A stretch of DNA of 64,000 bases from UBA3946 sp002385755 (GTDB lineage: Bacteria > Bacillota_I > Bacilli_A > ML615J-28 > CAG-698), in NCBI GenBank assembly GCA_050953085.1, contig JBMNLX010000009.1, forward strand, positions 124,001 to 188,000. Direction: 5' to 3'. This document shows, piece after piece, positions 48,893 through 58,306 of this stretch. Position 1 is the first letter of the stretch, and every line of letters begins with the position of its first letter. The notes below the pieces were generated by a model that ran no database searches, was not told the origin of the DNA, and was given only the letters and a program-made list of their open reading frames with translations. Both the position numbers and the translations under genes were made by a program.

Positions 48893-49681
48893 ATGAATCT
48901 GCTGCGCAAATTAAAAGATTTTTTCGCCGAGTTGTTCGGGAAGTTTTCCTTGGATAATCTTTTGATTCTCTTTTTTGGGATCATTATCGGGTTTTTGGTT
49001 TGCCTGATGATATATTTGGTCTTTGTTTTTATATCCCTGAAGAAGGGGGAAAAAAGATATCAAGCCCAGAAGCGGGAGATTGAAGACGAGAAAATCGCGC
49101 GGCTGATTCGCAGCGCCCGCAACCTGTTCATCGAGGAATACGCGAACGAAACGCTCGGGCAAAAAATCAACGCCGTCGGGAAGATATCTTGGAATCTAAT
49201 CAACGATATCGCGAAAGTGTATTACCCGAAGTCCAATTACCCGATTTACGAGCTGAGTCTCGACGAGTTGATTATCCTTAACCATTACATTACCGACCGG
49301 GTCGATATGATTTTCAAGGGCCCGGTGCTTAGCCCGCTGAAAAAAGTGAAAATCGCCAATATCTTAAAGTTATTCGAGATTAAGAAAAAAATTGACGAGA
49401 ACGTGGCCGTGAAAGCCGCCAATAAATTGAAAATACCGAAAATACTACAAGCAACGGTCGCCGTGCTAAATATTTTCAACCCCGCCTACTGGGTTAAAAA
49501 GTTAATGGTAAACACGACGATCCTGGCGGCGAGCAATAAGATCTGCACCACGATTATCGACGTCGTGGGCGAGGAGACAAACAAAGTTTACAGTAAAAAT
49601 GTTTTTAATCGCGAAAAAATAGCGAATCTGGAAATCGAACAATCGATTCTCGAATTGGAATCAATGGTTGAAAAAGAATAG
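48893..49681 (+). CDS. Membrane protein of unknown family next to ftsK
   Basis: A 262-residue protein with an amphipathic N-terminus, one long hydrophobic region (about residues 22-50, enough for one or two passes), then a basic helical cytoplasmic part. A second mildly hydrophobic stretch lies near 185-220. No enzymatic motif was recognised. It ends 13 bases before the ftsK start, so both are likely cotranscribed. Because the FtsK here has no membrane domain of its own, a role as membrane partner is conceivable, but there is no direct evidence. Confidence 0.65.
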   Translation: MNLLRKLKDFFAELFGKFSLDNLLILFFGIIIGFLVCLMIYLVFVFISLKKGEKRYQAQKREIEDEKIARLIRSARNLFIEEYANETLGQKINAVGKISWNLINDIAKVYYPKSNYPIYELSLDELIILNHYITDRVDMIFKGPVLSPLKKVKIANILKLFEIKKKIDENVAVKAANKLKIPKILQATVAVLNIFNPAYWVKKLMVNTTILAASNKICTTIIDVVGEETNKVYSKNVFNREKIANLEIEQSILELESMVEKE

Positions 49682-49694
49682 GAGCATGAAGGGC

Positions 49695-51656
49695 ATGAGA
49701 CGAAAAAACTTTTATATCGCCAGAATTGACAAAGAAATAGAAAAAGAAACTAAGGAACAAAACAAATCCGAGGATCAAAAATTTCGCCCGGAACCTTTTG
49801 TTTCCACGATCTCGGGTTATAACGTGAAAGACAAGCCTTCTTTCCCGTATATTAAATGGAATAACCGCGGCTCGCAATACGAGGGTTTAAGGGACAGGAG
49901 AAAAATCAGCGAGGATGAGAGAAAAAAGATTTACGGAACGGAATATTACGAGTTCGCGCCGATTTTAAGACCGATGATCGACGGCGAGCCGGTGGGCTCG
50001 AACCGCGCCGATGACGATGAAGAATGGGCCGGGGAGAGCGCCGGGCGAGAGGAAGCGCCGGAAATCGACGACGAGTATGACTTCTTGAAAGACGCCGTTT
50101 CCTCAAGAGCAAAGGTTCCCGAATTCAAACCCCGCGCCGACGAGCCCGCGCCGGAAGAAATCTATTCTTCGCCGGGGAAAAAAGACCCGCTCGCAAATTC
50201 GGTCGCTTCCCGTCCGAAGCCGCGCAAATACGAGCGCCCACCTTTAAGCATATTAAAACGGGGCGAGAAATCGCCTTTTCCCGATTACGGACACGTGATC
50301 ATCCAAAAGGATATTATCGACCGGACCCTGCGCGATTTCAAGATCGGCGGCCGTGTTGTCGAATACACGAAGGGGCCGAGCGTTACCCAATTTGAGATCA
50401 AACTCGATCCCGGCGTTAAGGTCGAGCGGGTTAAAAATATCTCGCGCAACCTGCAGATGAGCCTTGAGGGCAAATCGATCAGGATCGAGGCCCCGATTCC
50501 GGGAAAAAGCACGATCGGCATCGAGGTGCCGAACCAGGTCCGGGAGAAGGTGTGTTTCGGGGACTTGATCGCCGAACCGGGGTTTTTAAACGACGGCAAT
50601 CCGCTGAACGTCGTTTTGGGGATTGATATCGGCGGGAATTTCGTCAATCTAGATATCGTCAGCATGCCGCACGCTTTAATCGCCGGGACGACCGGGAGCG
50701 GGAAGAGCGTCTGTATTCATTCGATTATCAACAGCATATTATATAAGGCCAATCCCGAGGAAGTCAAGTTGATTTTAATCGATCCGAAGCTGATTGAATT
50801 CGCCAGCTATGAGGATATCCCGCACTTGGCGACGCCGGTTATCAACGACCCGAAACTGGCGACGGTCGCCCTGAAATGGGCGGTCGAGGAAATGGAAAGC
50901 CGCTATGAGCTGTTCCGTTCCTACAAACGCCGCGACTTCCAGACCTATAACGAGCTTGCAAAGGAAGACCCCCGGGTTTCCCCCTTGCCTTACATAATTA
51001 TCATTATCGACGAGCTCGCGGACTTGATGTTTGTGGCCGCGTCCTCGGTCGAGGAATATATCCAGCGTCTCGCCCAAAAGGCCCGCGCCGCCGGCATTCA
51101 CCTGATTATGGCGACGCAGCGGCCGTCCACCGACGTCATCAAAGGAACCATTAAGGCCAATATCCAGACGCGCATCGCTTTCGCCGTCAATTCCCAGGTC
51201 GACTCGATGACGATTCTCGATAAATCGGGCGCCGACAAGCTTCTCGGCCAGGGAGATATGCTATATAGCGACGGGGTGAACGAAACCCGCGTGCAAGGCT
51301 CGTTCATCTCTCTTGACGAGATTACCGACGTTACCGATTATATAAAGGCCCGTCACGATCCCGACTTTATGTTCTCGAGCGACGACTTAAAGCAGAAGAT
51401 GCAGCGCGAGGAGGAAACGGCGGTCGATCCGACGGACGACGAGTACTTTACCGTCATCGCCCGGGATGTCGTCGAAAACGATAACGCCTCCATCAACCGC
51501 ATTCAAAAAGCCTACGGGATCGGCTTTAACCGCGCGCAAAGCATTATGATGGGGCTTGAGGAACTGGGCATCGTTTCGGAAGGCGTCGCCGGCCGCCCGC
51601 GCCGCGTGTTGGTCACCATCGAAGAATTGGAAGGGATATTGAATGAATGGAAATAA
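49695..51656 (+). CDS. ftsK: FtsK/SpoIIIE-type DNA translocase without membrane domain
   Basis: A 653-residue DNA pump that moves chromosome termini during division. Walker A GTTGSGKS is at 331-338, Walker B is the IIIIDELADLM segment about 105 residues later, and the C-terminal winged-helix gamma domain (ASINRIQKAYGIGFNRAQSI) reads KOPS-like DNA signals. The first 190 residues are charged and Pro-rich, with no transmembrane helix, whereas most FtsK proteins have four at the N-terminus. ATG 49695 lies ten bases after TAGGAG; earlier starts sit on or before this site. The 3' end overlaps lepB by 14 bases. Confidence 0.92.
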   Translation: MRRKNFYIARIDKEIEKETKEQNKSEDQKFRPEPFVSTISGYNVKDKPSFPYIKWNNRGSQYEGLRDRRKISEDERKKIYGTEYYEFAPILRPMIDGEPVGSNRADDDEEWAGESAGREEAPEIDDEYDFLKDAVSSRAKVPEFKPRADEPAPEEIYSSPGKKDPLANSVASRPKPRKYERPPLSILKRGEKSPFPDYGHVIIQKDIIDRTLRDFKIGGRVVEYTKGPSVTQFEIKLDPGVKVERVKNISRNLQMSLEGKSIRIEAPIPGKSTIGIEVPNQVREKVCFGDLIAEPGFLNDGNPLNVVLGIDIGGNFVNLDIVSMPHALIAGTTGSGKSVCIHSIINSILYKANPEEVKLILIDPKLIEFASYEDIPHLATPVINDPKLATVALKWAVEEMESRYELFRSYKRRDFQTYNELAKEDPRVSPLPYIIIIIDELADLMFVAASSVEEYIQRLAQKARAAGIHLIMATQRPSTDVIKGTIKANIQTRIAFAVNSQVDSMTILDKSGADKLLGQGDMLYSDGVNETRVQGSFISLDEITDVTDYIKARHDPDFMFSSDDLKQKMQREEETAVDPTDDEYFTVIARDVVENDNASINRIQKAYGIGFNRAQSIMMGLEELGIVSEGVAGRPRRVLVTIEELEGILNEWK

Positions 51657-52485
51657 TGTAAAAGATAAGAAAGAAATTACCCCCGGGCAAATCTTTAAAA
51701 AAGCAATCGCCCTCGCGATTACTTTTTTGCTTTTGCTTTTGATGCTCGTTTTGCCGGTAAGCAAAATCGCCTTAATCAGGAAATCGTTTATTTATTTGAC
51801 GCTTTTTATATCGGCGGCCGTCGCCGCGGCGGCGATTATTTTCCGGCGCCGGGAGTATCCGGATAAATTCGTTCGTTTTTATTATCATTTCGCGGATTTT
51901 TTATTCACTCTTAATGTCGTGTTGATCGCCGTGCAGATTTTTTTCGCGTTTCTCTTTTTTCCCGCGACCGTGGACAAAACTTCGATGTATCCGAATCTTG
52001 CGGACGGAGACAAGATTATCGTGCGAAGCCGAGCGCTCCCGAAGCATTTGGATGTCGTCATCCTTAAGGTCGACCGCGAACACAATGTTCTCGCGGACGG
52101 CGTCGTTGACGGCGAGCTAATCGTCAAAAGAGTGATCGGCATGCCGGGCGACACGTTTTACTACGAGGACGGGTATCTTTTCCTGAACGGCGAGAAAGTC
52201 GAGGAGTCATATCTCTTTGACGAAAACGGGGAATTTAAATCCGGGAATATCTACGATACCAAAGCCGCTGATTTCCACTTCTCGATGTACGCGAAAGTCG
52301 CCGGCGAGAGTATCTGCGCGCCGGGTGACGAATCGTGCCGGATTCCGGAGGACTATTATTTCGTCCTCGGCGATAATCGCAATCATAGCGTTGACAGCAG
52401 GCGCCTGGGGCTCTTTCATAAGTCCCAGATCGTTGGCATCGCCAAGTATCGGGTTAAACGCCTGTTTGATTGGGAGAAAATATGA
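51643..52485 (+). CDS. lepB: Signal peptidase I (LepB type)
   Basis: A 280-residue membrane protease with the classical Ser-Lys dyad: S114 in TSMYP and K162 in IVKRVIG, plus GDNRNHSVDSR near residue 240. Three hydrophobic segments precede the catalytic domain, more than in most Gram-positive signal peptidases. It is the general signal peptidase, distinct from the SipW-like enzyme at 3498. Overlaps ftsK upstream and rbgA (ATGA) downstream. Confidence 0.95.
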   Translation: MNGNNVKDKKEITPGQIFKKAIALAITFLLLLLMLVLPVSKIALIRKSFIYLTLFISAAVAAAAIIFRRREYPDKFVRFYYHFADFLFTLNVVLIAVQIFFAFLFFPATVDKTSMYPNLADGDKIIVRSRALPKHLDVVILKVDREHNVLADGVVDGELIVKRVIGMPGDTFYYEDGYLFLNGEKVEESYLFDENGEFKSGNIYDTKAADFHFSMYAKVAGESICAPGDESCRIPEDYYFVLGDNRNHSVDSRRLGLFHKSQIVGIAKYRVKRLFDWEKI

Positions 52486-53315
52486 TCCAATGGTTTCCCG
52501 GCCATATGGCCAAGGCGAAAAGGGAAATCGCCGCGGCGCTCTCTTTGGTTGATATCGTTTTCGAACTGGTTGACGCCCGCGTCCCGGCCTCGTCCCGCAA
52601 CCCGATGCTTTCGGATATTATTAAAAACAAACCGCGGCTCGTTATCATGACAAAAGCCGCGATCGCCGATCCCGCCCAAACGCCGCTTTGGGAGCGCGAG
52701 ATCCGCGCCGAGGGACGCGAGGTCTTGACCGTCGACGCCGTGACCGGGGAAAATATTAAAAAAATTACCCCCATGGCCGGAGCCCTGGCAACCACGGCGA
52801 AAAAAAAGGTTCCGGGCATGAAGGCGCGCCCGGTTCGGGCGATGATAATCGGTATCCCAAACGTCGGGAAATCGACGCTCATTAACCGGCTCGTGGGGAG
52901 AAGGGCCGCCGCCGTCGGCAGCCGGCCGGGCGTGACCAAAGCCCAGCAATGGATCAGGATCAATCCCCGACTTGAATTGCTCGACACGCCGGGAATCCTT
53001 TGGCCGAAGTTTGAGGACCGCGCGGTCGCCATGCATTTGGCGCTTACGGGAGCGATAAAAAGCGAGATTCTTTCGTTTATCGAGATCGGCGAATATTTTA
53101 TCGATTTCTTGCGCGACCATTATCCCGACGCTTTTAAGGAACGGTACGGGATCGAAGCGGGGGTTTCGAAACCGGACCTCGCCCGCCATATCGCCTCGAC
53201 CCGGGGCGTTACGGGCGATGATTATTACGAGAAGGCCTTCGCCCTCGTGATTAACGATTTTCAAAACGCCCGCGTCGGGCGAATCACGCTTGACCGCATC
53301 GAAAAACCAATATAA
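52482..53315 (+). CDS. rbgA: Ribosome biogenesis GTPase RbgA (YlqF)
   Basis: A 277-residue circularly permuted GTPase that assists late 50S assembly. Order of motifs is G4, G5, G1, G3, as expected: G1 GIPNVGKST at 114-122 and DTPG at 148-151. The start MIQWFPGHMAKAKR is the family signature. The G4 motif, normally NKAD, reads TKAA (57-60), losing the asparagine and aspartate that select guanine. ATG 52482 overlaps the lepB stop; GGGAG lies six bases upstream. In Bacillus it also neighbours lepB and rnhB, as here. Confidence 0.95.
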   Translation: MIQWFPGHMAKAKREIAAALSLVDIVFELVDARVPASSRNPMLSDIIKNKPRLVIMTKAAIADPAQTPLWEREIRAEGREVLTVDAVTGENIKKITPMAGALATTAKKKVPGMKARPVRAMIIGIPNVGKSTLINRLVGRRAAAVGSRPGVTKAQQWIRINPRLELLDTPGILWPKFEDRAVAMHLALTGAIKSEILSFIEIGEYFIDFLRDHYPDAFKERYGIEAGVSKPDLARHIASTRGVTGDDYYEKAFALVINDFQNARVGRITLDRIEKPI

Positions 53316-53329
53316 ATATTGGTTTTTTT
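53302..53329 (+). terminator. Terminator after rbgA
   Basis: Stem AAAAACCAATA/TATTGGTTTTT (53302-53312 with 53317-53327), loop TAAA formed by the stop codon, T residues to 53329. Confidence 0.88.
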
Positions 53330-53401
53330 CTTTAAAAGTAGATTATTGTGGAAAAAAAAATAATTATGTGATAAAATGGGTTGAATTTGCGAGGGAAGCA
53401 C

Positions 53402-54034
53402 ATGGAAGATCTATACGCCATTGAGGAAAGCCTGCGCCGCGAGGGATACAAATATATCGCCGGATGCGACGAGGCGGGCCGCGGGCCGATGGCGGGGCCG
53501 CTTTTTGCCGCCGCCGTCATTCTGCCGCCCGGTTACCGTTTGGAAAAATTAAACGATTCCAAAAAGTTAACGCCCGGAATAAGGCGAAAATTATATAATA
53601 TAATAATACGAGACGCGGTCGAGATTCGTCGCGCCGTTATCGACGTCGAGGAAGTCGACCGTCTTAACGTCTACGCCGCCAGCAACCTGGCGATGAGGCG
53701 ATGCGTCTATGGCTTTAAAACGCCGGTCGATTGCGTCCTGACCGACGCGATGCCGCTTGATTTGGAGATTAAATGCCTAAGCATAATCAAGGGCGATTCC
53801 AAATCGGCCGCGATCGCCGCCGCGAGCATCGTCGCGAAAGTGGAAAGAGACGATTATATGATCGAGATGGACCGTCGATACCCGCAGTACGGTTTCGCGC
53901 GGCACAAGGGATACGTGACGAAATATCATCTCGAGATGCTTGAAAAACACGGGCCTTCGCCGTTGCATCGCAGGAGTTTCGCGCCCGTGCGGCAGGCGCT
54001 CGCGCGGCAGCTTTCCTGGGAGGGGTTACGATGA
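53402..54034 (+). CDS. rnhB: Ribonuclease HII
   Basis: A 210-residue nuclease that removes ribonucleotides from DNA. The active-site motif CDEAGRGP includes D23 and E24; the later acidic residue is in LTDAMPL, and GDSKSAAIAAASIVAKV is typical. ATG 53402 follows GAGGGA by five bases. A probable -10 box (GATAAA) lies at 53370. Its stop overlaps the next start (ATGA). Confidence 0.96.
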   Translation: MEDLYAIEESLRREGYKYIAGCDEAGRGPMAGPLFAAAVILPPGYRLEKLNDSKKLTPGIRRKLYNIIIRDAVEIRRAVIDVEEVDRLNVYAASNLAMRRCVYGFKTPVDCVLTDAMPLDLEIKCLSIIKGDSKSAAIAAASIVAKVERDDYMIEMDRRYPQYGFARHKGYVTKYHLEMLEKHGPSPLHRRSFAPVRQALARQLSWEGLR

Positions 54035-54786
54035 TTGACGCTCACGTGCATATTGAGTTCGGCGAATACGCGATCGAATATATCGAGCGGATGGTCGATA
54101 AGGCGCGGGAAAAAGGGATAACGGAGATTTGGGTCCTGGATCATACCCATAAATTTTTGGAGTTCAAGCCGGTTTATGAGATAATCCGTTCCGACGCTTT
54201 TAACCGCGCGTGGTATGACCGGAAAAGACCGATCCCGCTCGCGGATTTTCTTGAGCTCGCGAGTTCGGTGAAGAAAAGATCTTATCCTGTAACGGTCAAA
54301 TTCGGTCTTGAAGTATGCTATTTTGAAGAAAAGGAAGAGGAACTGAGGGGGATTTTACGGGAGCATGATTTTGATTTTTTAATCGGCAGCGTTCATTTTA
54401 TCGACGGGTTCGGTTTCGACCTGTCGCGAAAAAATTGGGAAGGAAAAGACGTTAACCGTCTTTACCGCCGTTATTACGAGATAACCGAGAGTTTAATCAA
54501 AAGCGGGCTATTCACCGCGCTCGGTCATCCGGACGCTATTAAACTTTTTGAAAAATATCCCGATTACCCGCTTGCGGACGCATACCGGCGGGTAGCCGCG
54601 CTTTTGAAGGAGCGCGGGATGGCGACGGAGAACAACAGCGGTCTTTCGCGTTACGGTTTTCCCTATCCCGGGCTTAATCCCGAGTTCCTCCGAATTTTAA
54701 AAGAAACCGGCGTCGTTATCAACCGCGCGTCCGACGCCCATAATATCGATGATATCGGACGCATGTTCGAGCGGCTTGAAATATAG
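54031..54786 (+). CDS. PHP-domain histidinol-phosphatase-like protein
   Basis: A 251-residue metal-dependent phosphoesterase of the HisJ/HisK type. Metal ligands are visible as DAHVH (3-7), DHTH near 37-40, FGLEVCYF, GSVHF, LGHPD and SDAHN near the end. HisJ removes phosphate in histidine synthesis, but no other his genes are nearby, so another phosphorylated substrate is equally possible. Coupled to rnhB by the ATGA overlap. Confidence 0.85.
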   Translation: MIDAHVHIEFGEYAIEYIERMVDKAREKGITEIWVLDHTHKFLEFKPVYEIIRSDAFNRAWYDRKRPIPLADFLELASSVKKRSYPVTVKFGLEVCYFEEKEEELRGILREHDFDFLIGSVHFIDGFGFDLSRKNWEGKDVNRLYRRYYEITESLIKSGLFTALGHPDAIKLFEKYPDYPLADAYRRVAALLKERGMATENNSGLSRYGFPYPGLNPEFLRILKETGVVINRASDAHNIDDIGRMFERLEI

Positions 54787-54832
54787 CGCAATCGGTGAAT
54801 AAAGTTAAGAACCGTGACTAAAATAAAAAAGA

Positions 54833-54861
54833 TTGCCGCCGGCAAATAACGTTGATATAAT
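54833..54861 (+). promoter_or_regulatory. Promoter of topA
   Basis: TTGCCG (54833-54838), 17-base spacer, TATAAT (54856-54861). Confidence 0.7.
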
Positions 54862-54884
54862 TTTATTTAGAAGGTGAGTCATTA

Positions 54885-56864
54885 ATGAAAAGTAATTTGA
54901 TTATTGTCGAGAGCCCGGCAAAATCACAAACGATAAGCAAATATTTGGGCGATGATTTTATCGTCGCCTCAAGCAAGGGACATATCCGCGACCTGAAAAA
55001 GCAAGGTTTCGGTCGCTTCGGCGTCGACATCGAGGACAACTTTAAGCCGATGTACCGGACGCTGCGCGAAAAGGCCGCCGTTATCCGCGAGCTGAAAGCC
55101 GCCGTCAAAAAGGCGAAAAAAATCTATCTTGCGACGGACCCCGACCGCGAGGGCGAGGCGATCAGTTGGCATCTTTACGAGGTTCTCAACCTTGACGGCC
55201 GCGATTACGAACGGATTGTTTTTAACGAGATTACGAAACCGGCGATTCTGAAAGCGTTGGAAAACGGCCGGGGGATCGATACCGACTTGGTCCACTCGCA
55301 AGAATCGCGGCGGATTCTCGACCGGATAATCGGTTTCAGCCTTTCCTCGCTTCTCCAGAAAAAAATCGGCTCGAAATCGGCGGGACGCGTGCAATCGGTC
55401 GCTTTGAAGTTGATTGTCGACCGGGAAAAAGAAATTCGCGCTTTCGTGCCGGAGGAGTATTGGGAGTTATTTATCGATTTCCTAAAAAACAAGGAAAAGC
55501 TCCGGGCCAAGCTGACGCAGCATAACGGCCGGAAGATTGAGTTAAAAACCAAGGAAGAGACGGATAAAGTTCTTTCCGAGCTTTCCGATACATACCGCGT
55601 CCGGGATATTACCCGCAAAGAGCGGAAAAAGGCGGCGAAACCGCCGTTTATCACCTCGACATTGCAGCAGGAAGCCTCGACGAAATTTAACTTTAATTCC
55701 AAACGGACAATGATGGTCGCCCAGAAGCTGTACGAGGGAATCGAGCTTGCGAGCGAGAGAGTCGGGCTGATAACCTATATGCGGACCGACTCGATTCGGT
55801 TGTCCGACCAGTTTATCGGCGAGGCGAAAAATTGGATTCTCGAAAATCTCGGCAAGGAATATTTCGCGGGTTACTATAGGACCAATAAGGGGAAAAAGGT
55901 CCAGGACGCCCACGAGGCGATCCGACCGACCTCCCTGCGGCACACGCCCGAGTCCGTCAAGAAATTCCTAACCGCCGACGAGTATAAAATATATTCGCTG
56001 ATTTACTACCGCGCCTTATGCGCGTTAATGAGCCCCGCCGTCATCGAGGATGAAAAAGTGTTGATTGAGAATAACGGTTATGTTTTCGAGATTGCGGGCG
56101 AGAAGGTCCTTTTTGACGGTTACCTTCGGTTTTACGCGCCTTACGAAAACGCGCAGATCAAAACCTTGCCGGAATTCGCGACGGGCGAGGTCCTGAGCGG
56201 CGTCGAGCCAGTTCCCGAGCAAAAATTTACCTCTCCGCCGCTGCGTTACACGGAATCGCGGTTGATCAAAAAAATGGAGGAGTTGGGAATCGGCAGGCCC
56301 TCGACTTACTCGCTAACCGTCGACACGTTAAAGCAGCGCTATTACGTGCGAATGGAAAACCGCAGTTTCGTCCCCACCGACCAGGGAATTCTTACCGCCG
56401 AAAAACTCGAACAATATTTCAGCGATATTATAAACGTAAAATACACGGCGGAAATGGAAACTGTTTTGGACGAAATCGCGCTCGGGAAGAAAGTATGGCA
56501 TGAGGAATTGCGGTTGTTTTATGATAAATTTATGCCCCTCGTCGAATACGCGAGCGCGCATATGGAAAAAATCTACCCCGTTTATCTCGACGAGTATTGC
56601 CCGGAATGCGGGAACCAGCTCGTAATCAGAAACGGGCGGTACGGGCAGTTCGTCGCGTGCTCGGCTTTTCCCAAATGTCATTACGTGAAAAAAGAGGAAA
56701 AGAAGACCGACGTCGCGTGTCCCAATTGCGGGATCGGTCATCTGGTGGAGAAAGTTTCGCGACGCGGCCGCTCGCGGGGGAAGAAGTTTTACGCCTGCAA
56801 CAGGTACCCGGAATGCAAAACCACTTTTTCGGAATTGCCGGGAACAAACGATAACGAAAAATAA
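54885..56864 (+). CDS. topA: DNA topoisomerase I
   Basis: A 659-residue type IA topoisomerase that relaxes negative supercoils. TOPRIM domain at the N-terminus (IVESPAKSQTI, ATDPDREGEAISWH), catalytic tyrosine Y298 in LITYMRTDS, and two C-terminal zinc ribbons (CPECGN...CSAFPKC and CPNCGI...CNRYPEC). Length is typical for Bacilli. In its own unit with promoter, AAGGTGAG ribosome binding site and terminator. Confidence 0.98.
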   Translation: MKSNLIIVESPAKSQTISKYLGDDFIVASSKGHIRDLKKQGFGRFGVDIEDNFKPMYRTLREKAAVIRELKAAVKKAKKIYLATDPDREGEAISWHLYEVLNLDGRDYERIVFNEITKPAILKALENGRGIDTDLVHSQESRRILDRIIGFSLSSLLQKKIGSKSAGRVQSVALKLIVDREKEIRAFVPEEYWELFIDFLKNKEKLRAKLTQHNGRKIELKTKEETDKVLSELSDTYRVRDITRKERKKAAKPPFITSTLQQEASTKFNFNSKRTMMVAQKLYEGIELASERVGLITYMRTDSIRLSDQFIGEAKNWILENLGKEYFAGYYRTNKGKKVQDAHEAIRPTSLRHTPESVKKFLTADEYKIYSLIYYRALCALMSPAVIEDEKVLIENNGYVFEIAGEKVLFDGYLRFYAPYENAQIKTLPEFATGEVLSGVEPVPEQKFTSPPLRYTESRLIKKMEELGIGRPSTYSLTVDTLKQRYYVRMENRSFVPTDQGILTAEKLEQYFSDIINVKYTAEMETVLDEIALGKKVWHEELRLFYDKFMPLVEYASAHMEKIYPVYLDEYCPECGNQLVIRNGRYGQFVACSAFPKCHYVKKEEKKTDVACPNCGIGHLVEKVSRRGRSRGKKFYACNRYPECKTTFSELPGTNDNEK

Positions 56865-56865
56865 C

Positions 56866-56905
56866 AAACAGTCACGCCGGCGCGAGCTAAAGTGACTGTT
56901 TTTCT
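56866..56905 (+). terminator. Terminator of topA
   Basis: Ten-base-pair stem AAACAGTCAC/GTGACTGTTT (56866-56875 with 56892-56901) then further T residues. Confidence 0.85.
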
Positions 56906-56945
56906 ATCGGGTCGATTATTTTTCAAAGCAATTATATTTTTGAAG

Positions 56946-56974
56946 TTCAATTACGCATAAAAATATGGTATAAT
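56946..56974 (+). promoter_or_regulatory. Promoter of ftsY-ylxM-ffh
   Basis: TTCAAT (56946-56951), 17-base spacer, TATAAT (56969-56974). Confidence 0.6.
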
Positions 56975-57008
56975 AATTATTGATTAGATTACGGAAACGG
57001 TGGTATTT

Positions 57009-57977
57009 ATGGGCTTTATGGATTTATTTAGAAACAAGAAAAAAAGAAACGATAAATACCGGATCGGCATGGAAAAGACCCGCCAAGGCGCCTTCTCCCG
57101 CCTGAAGCGGCTCTTTACCGGTTATAACGAGGTTACGGAAGAATTTTTTGACGAACTGGAAGAAATATTCGTTATGGCCGATATCGGCGTCGACACGACG
57201 GTGAAGTTTATCGACGAACTGAAAGCCGATCCCCGCGTTAAGGAAATAAAAGACATTAAGGAAATCCAGCCGATTATTATCGATAAAATGTTTGATTTGT
57301 ATCTAAAAGGCGAGATCGTCAATTCCAATCTCCGTCTTAATAAAACCGGTCTTTCCGTGTTTTTATTCGTCGGCGTTAACGGCAGCGGTAAAACGACGAC
57401 AATCGCGAAAATCGCTAATAAATTGCAAAAAGAAGGCAAAAGGGTGGTTATCGCCGCGGGGGACACATTCCGGGCCGGCGCCGCCGAGCAACTTAAGATT
57501 TGGGGCGACCGCGTCGGCGCTCGCGTGGTGACGAAAAACCAAGGCAGCGACCCCTCTAGCGTGATATTCGACGCCATAAAAATCGCGAAAGAAGAAAACT
57601 ACGACGTGGTTTTGTGCGATACGGCCGGACGCCTACAAACCAAGGTTAACTTAATGAAAGAGCTTGCGAAAATAAAGAGAGTTATCGGCCGCGAGGCGCC
57701 GGGAGCCCCCCAGGACACTTTGCTCGTTATTGACGCCACCACCGGTCAGAACGGCTTAAGCCAAGCCAAGGCTTTTATCGAGGCCACGGAAGTCACCGGC
57801 GTCATCCTCACCAAACTCGACGGCACGGCCAAGGGCGGGATTGTCCTCGCGATTCGCGACATTTACTCGCTCCCGATCAAGTTTGTCTGTCTCGGCGAGG
57901 GAATCGAGGATATCGAATATTTTGATCTCGAACAATATATTTACGGTTTGTTCGCGGAGATAATAGAAGAGGGATAA
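57009..57977 (+). CDS. ftsY: Signal recognition particle receptor FtsY
   Basis: A 322-residue SRP GTPase that docks ribosome-SRP complexes at the membrane. The GTPase P loop GVNGSGKTT is at 122-130 with K128, then DTAGR and TKLDGTAKGG. The acidic A domain seen in E. coli is absent, as usual in Gram-positives. ATG 57009 follows GGTGG by five bases. First gene of the SRP operon with ylxM and ffh. Confidence 0.97.
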   Translation: MGFMDLFRNKKKRNDKYRIGMEKTRQGAFSRLKRLFTGYNEVTEEFFDELEEIFVMADIGVDTTVKFIDELKADPRVKEIKDIKEIQPIIIDKMFDLYLKGEIVNSNLRLNKTGLSVFLFVGVNGSGKTTTIAKIANKLQKEGKRVVIAAGDTFRAGAAEQLKIWGDRVGARVVTKNQGSDPSSVIFDAIKIAKEENYDVVLCDTAGRLQTKVNLMKELAKIKRVIGREAPGAPQDTLLVIDATTGQNGLSQAKAFIEATEVTGVILTKLDGTAKGGIVLAIRDIYSLPIKFVCLGEGIEDIEYFDLEQYIYGLFAEIIEEG

Positions 57978-57979
57978 AG

Positions 57980-58300
57980 ATGGATAATTTGGAAAAAAGG
58001 GAATACTATTCGCGCTTGTTTGATTTTTACGAGAATCTGCTCACCGAAAAACAAAGACAATATTTTTCCGATTATTATTTTCGCGACTTATCGCTCGCGG
58101 AGATCGCGGGCTGCTACGGCGTCAGCCGTAACGCCGTTTACGACCAACTAAACAAAACATATAAAAACTTAGAAAAAATGGAAAGAAAACTGAAACTTTT
58201 CGTAAAGTATCAGGAAAGAGCCAAGCTTTACGAGCAATACCAAAACACGGATAATCCCGAACTGCGTGATTTTATCGGGAAATTAAGAGAACTGGAGTAG
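57980..58300 (+). CDS. ylxM: YlxM/p13-like DNA-binding protein
   Basis: A 106-residue helix-turn-helix protein of the sigma-70 region 4-like YlxM family (LTEKQRQYFSDYYFRDLSLA, then EIAGCYGVSRNAVYDQLNKT). It modulates SRP function in some Gram-positives. Placed between ftsY and ffh, its standard position. Confidence 0.95.
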   Translation: MDNLEKREYYSRLFDFYENLLTEKQRQYFSDYYFRDLSLAEIAGCYGVSRNAVYDQLNKTYKNLEKMERKLKLFVKYQERAKLYEQYQNTDNPELRDFIGKLRELE

Positions 58301-58306
58301 TGCCGT

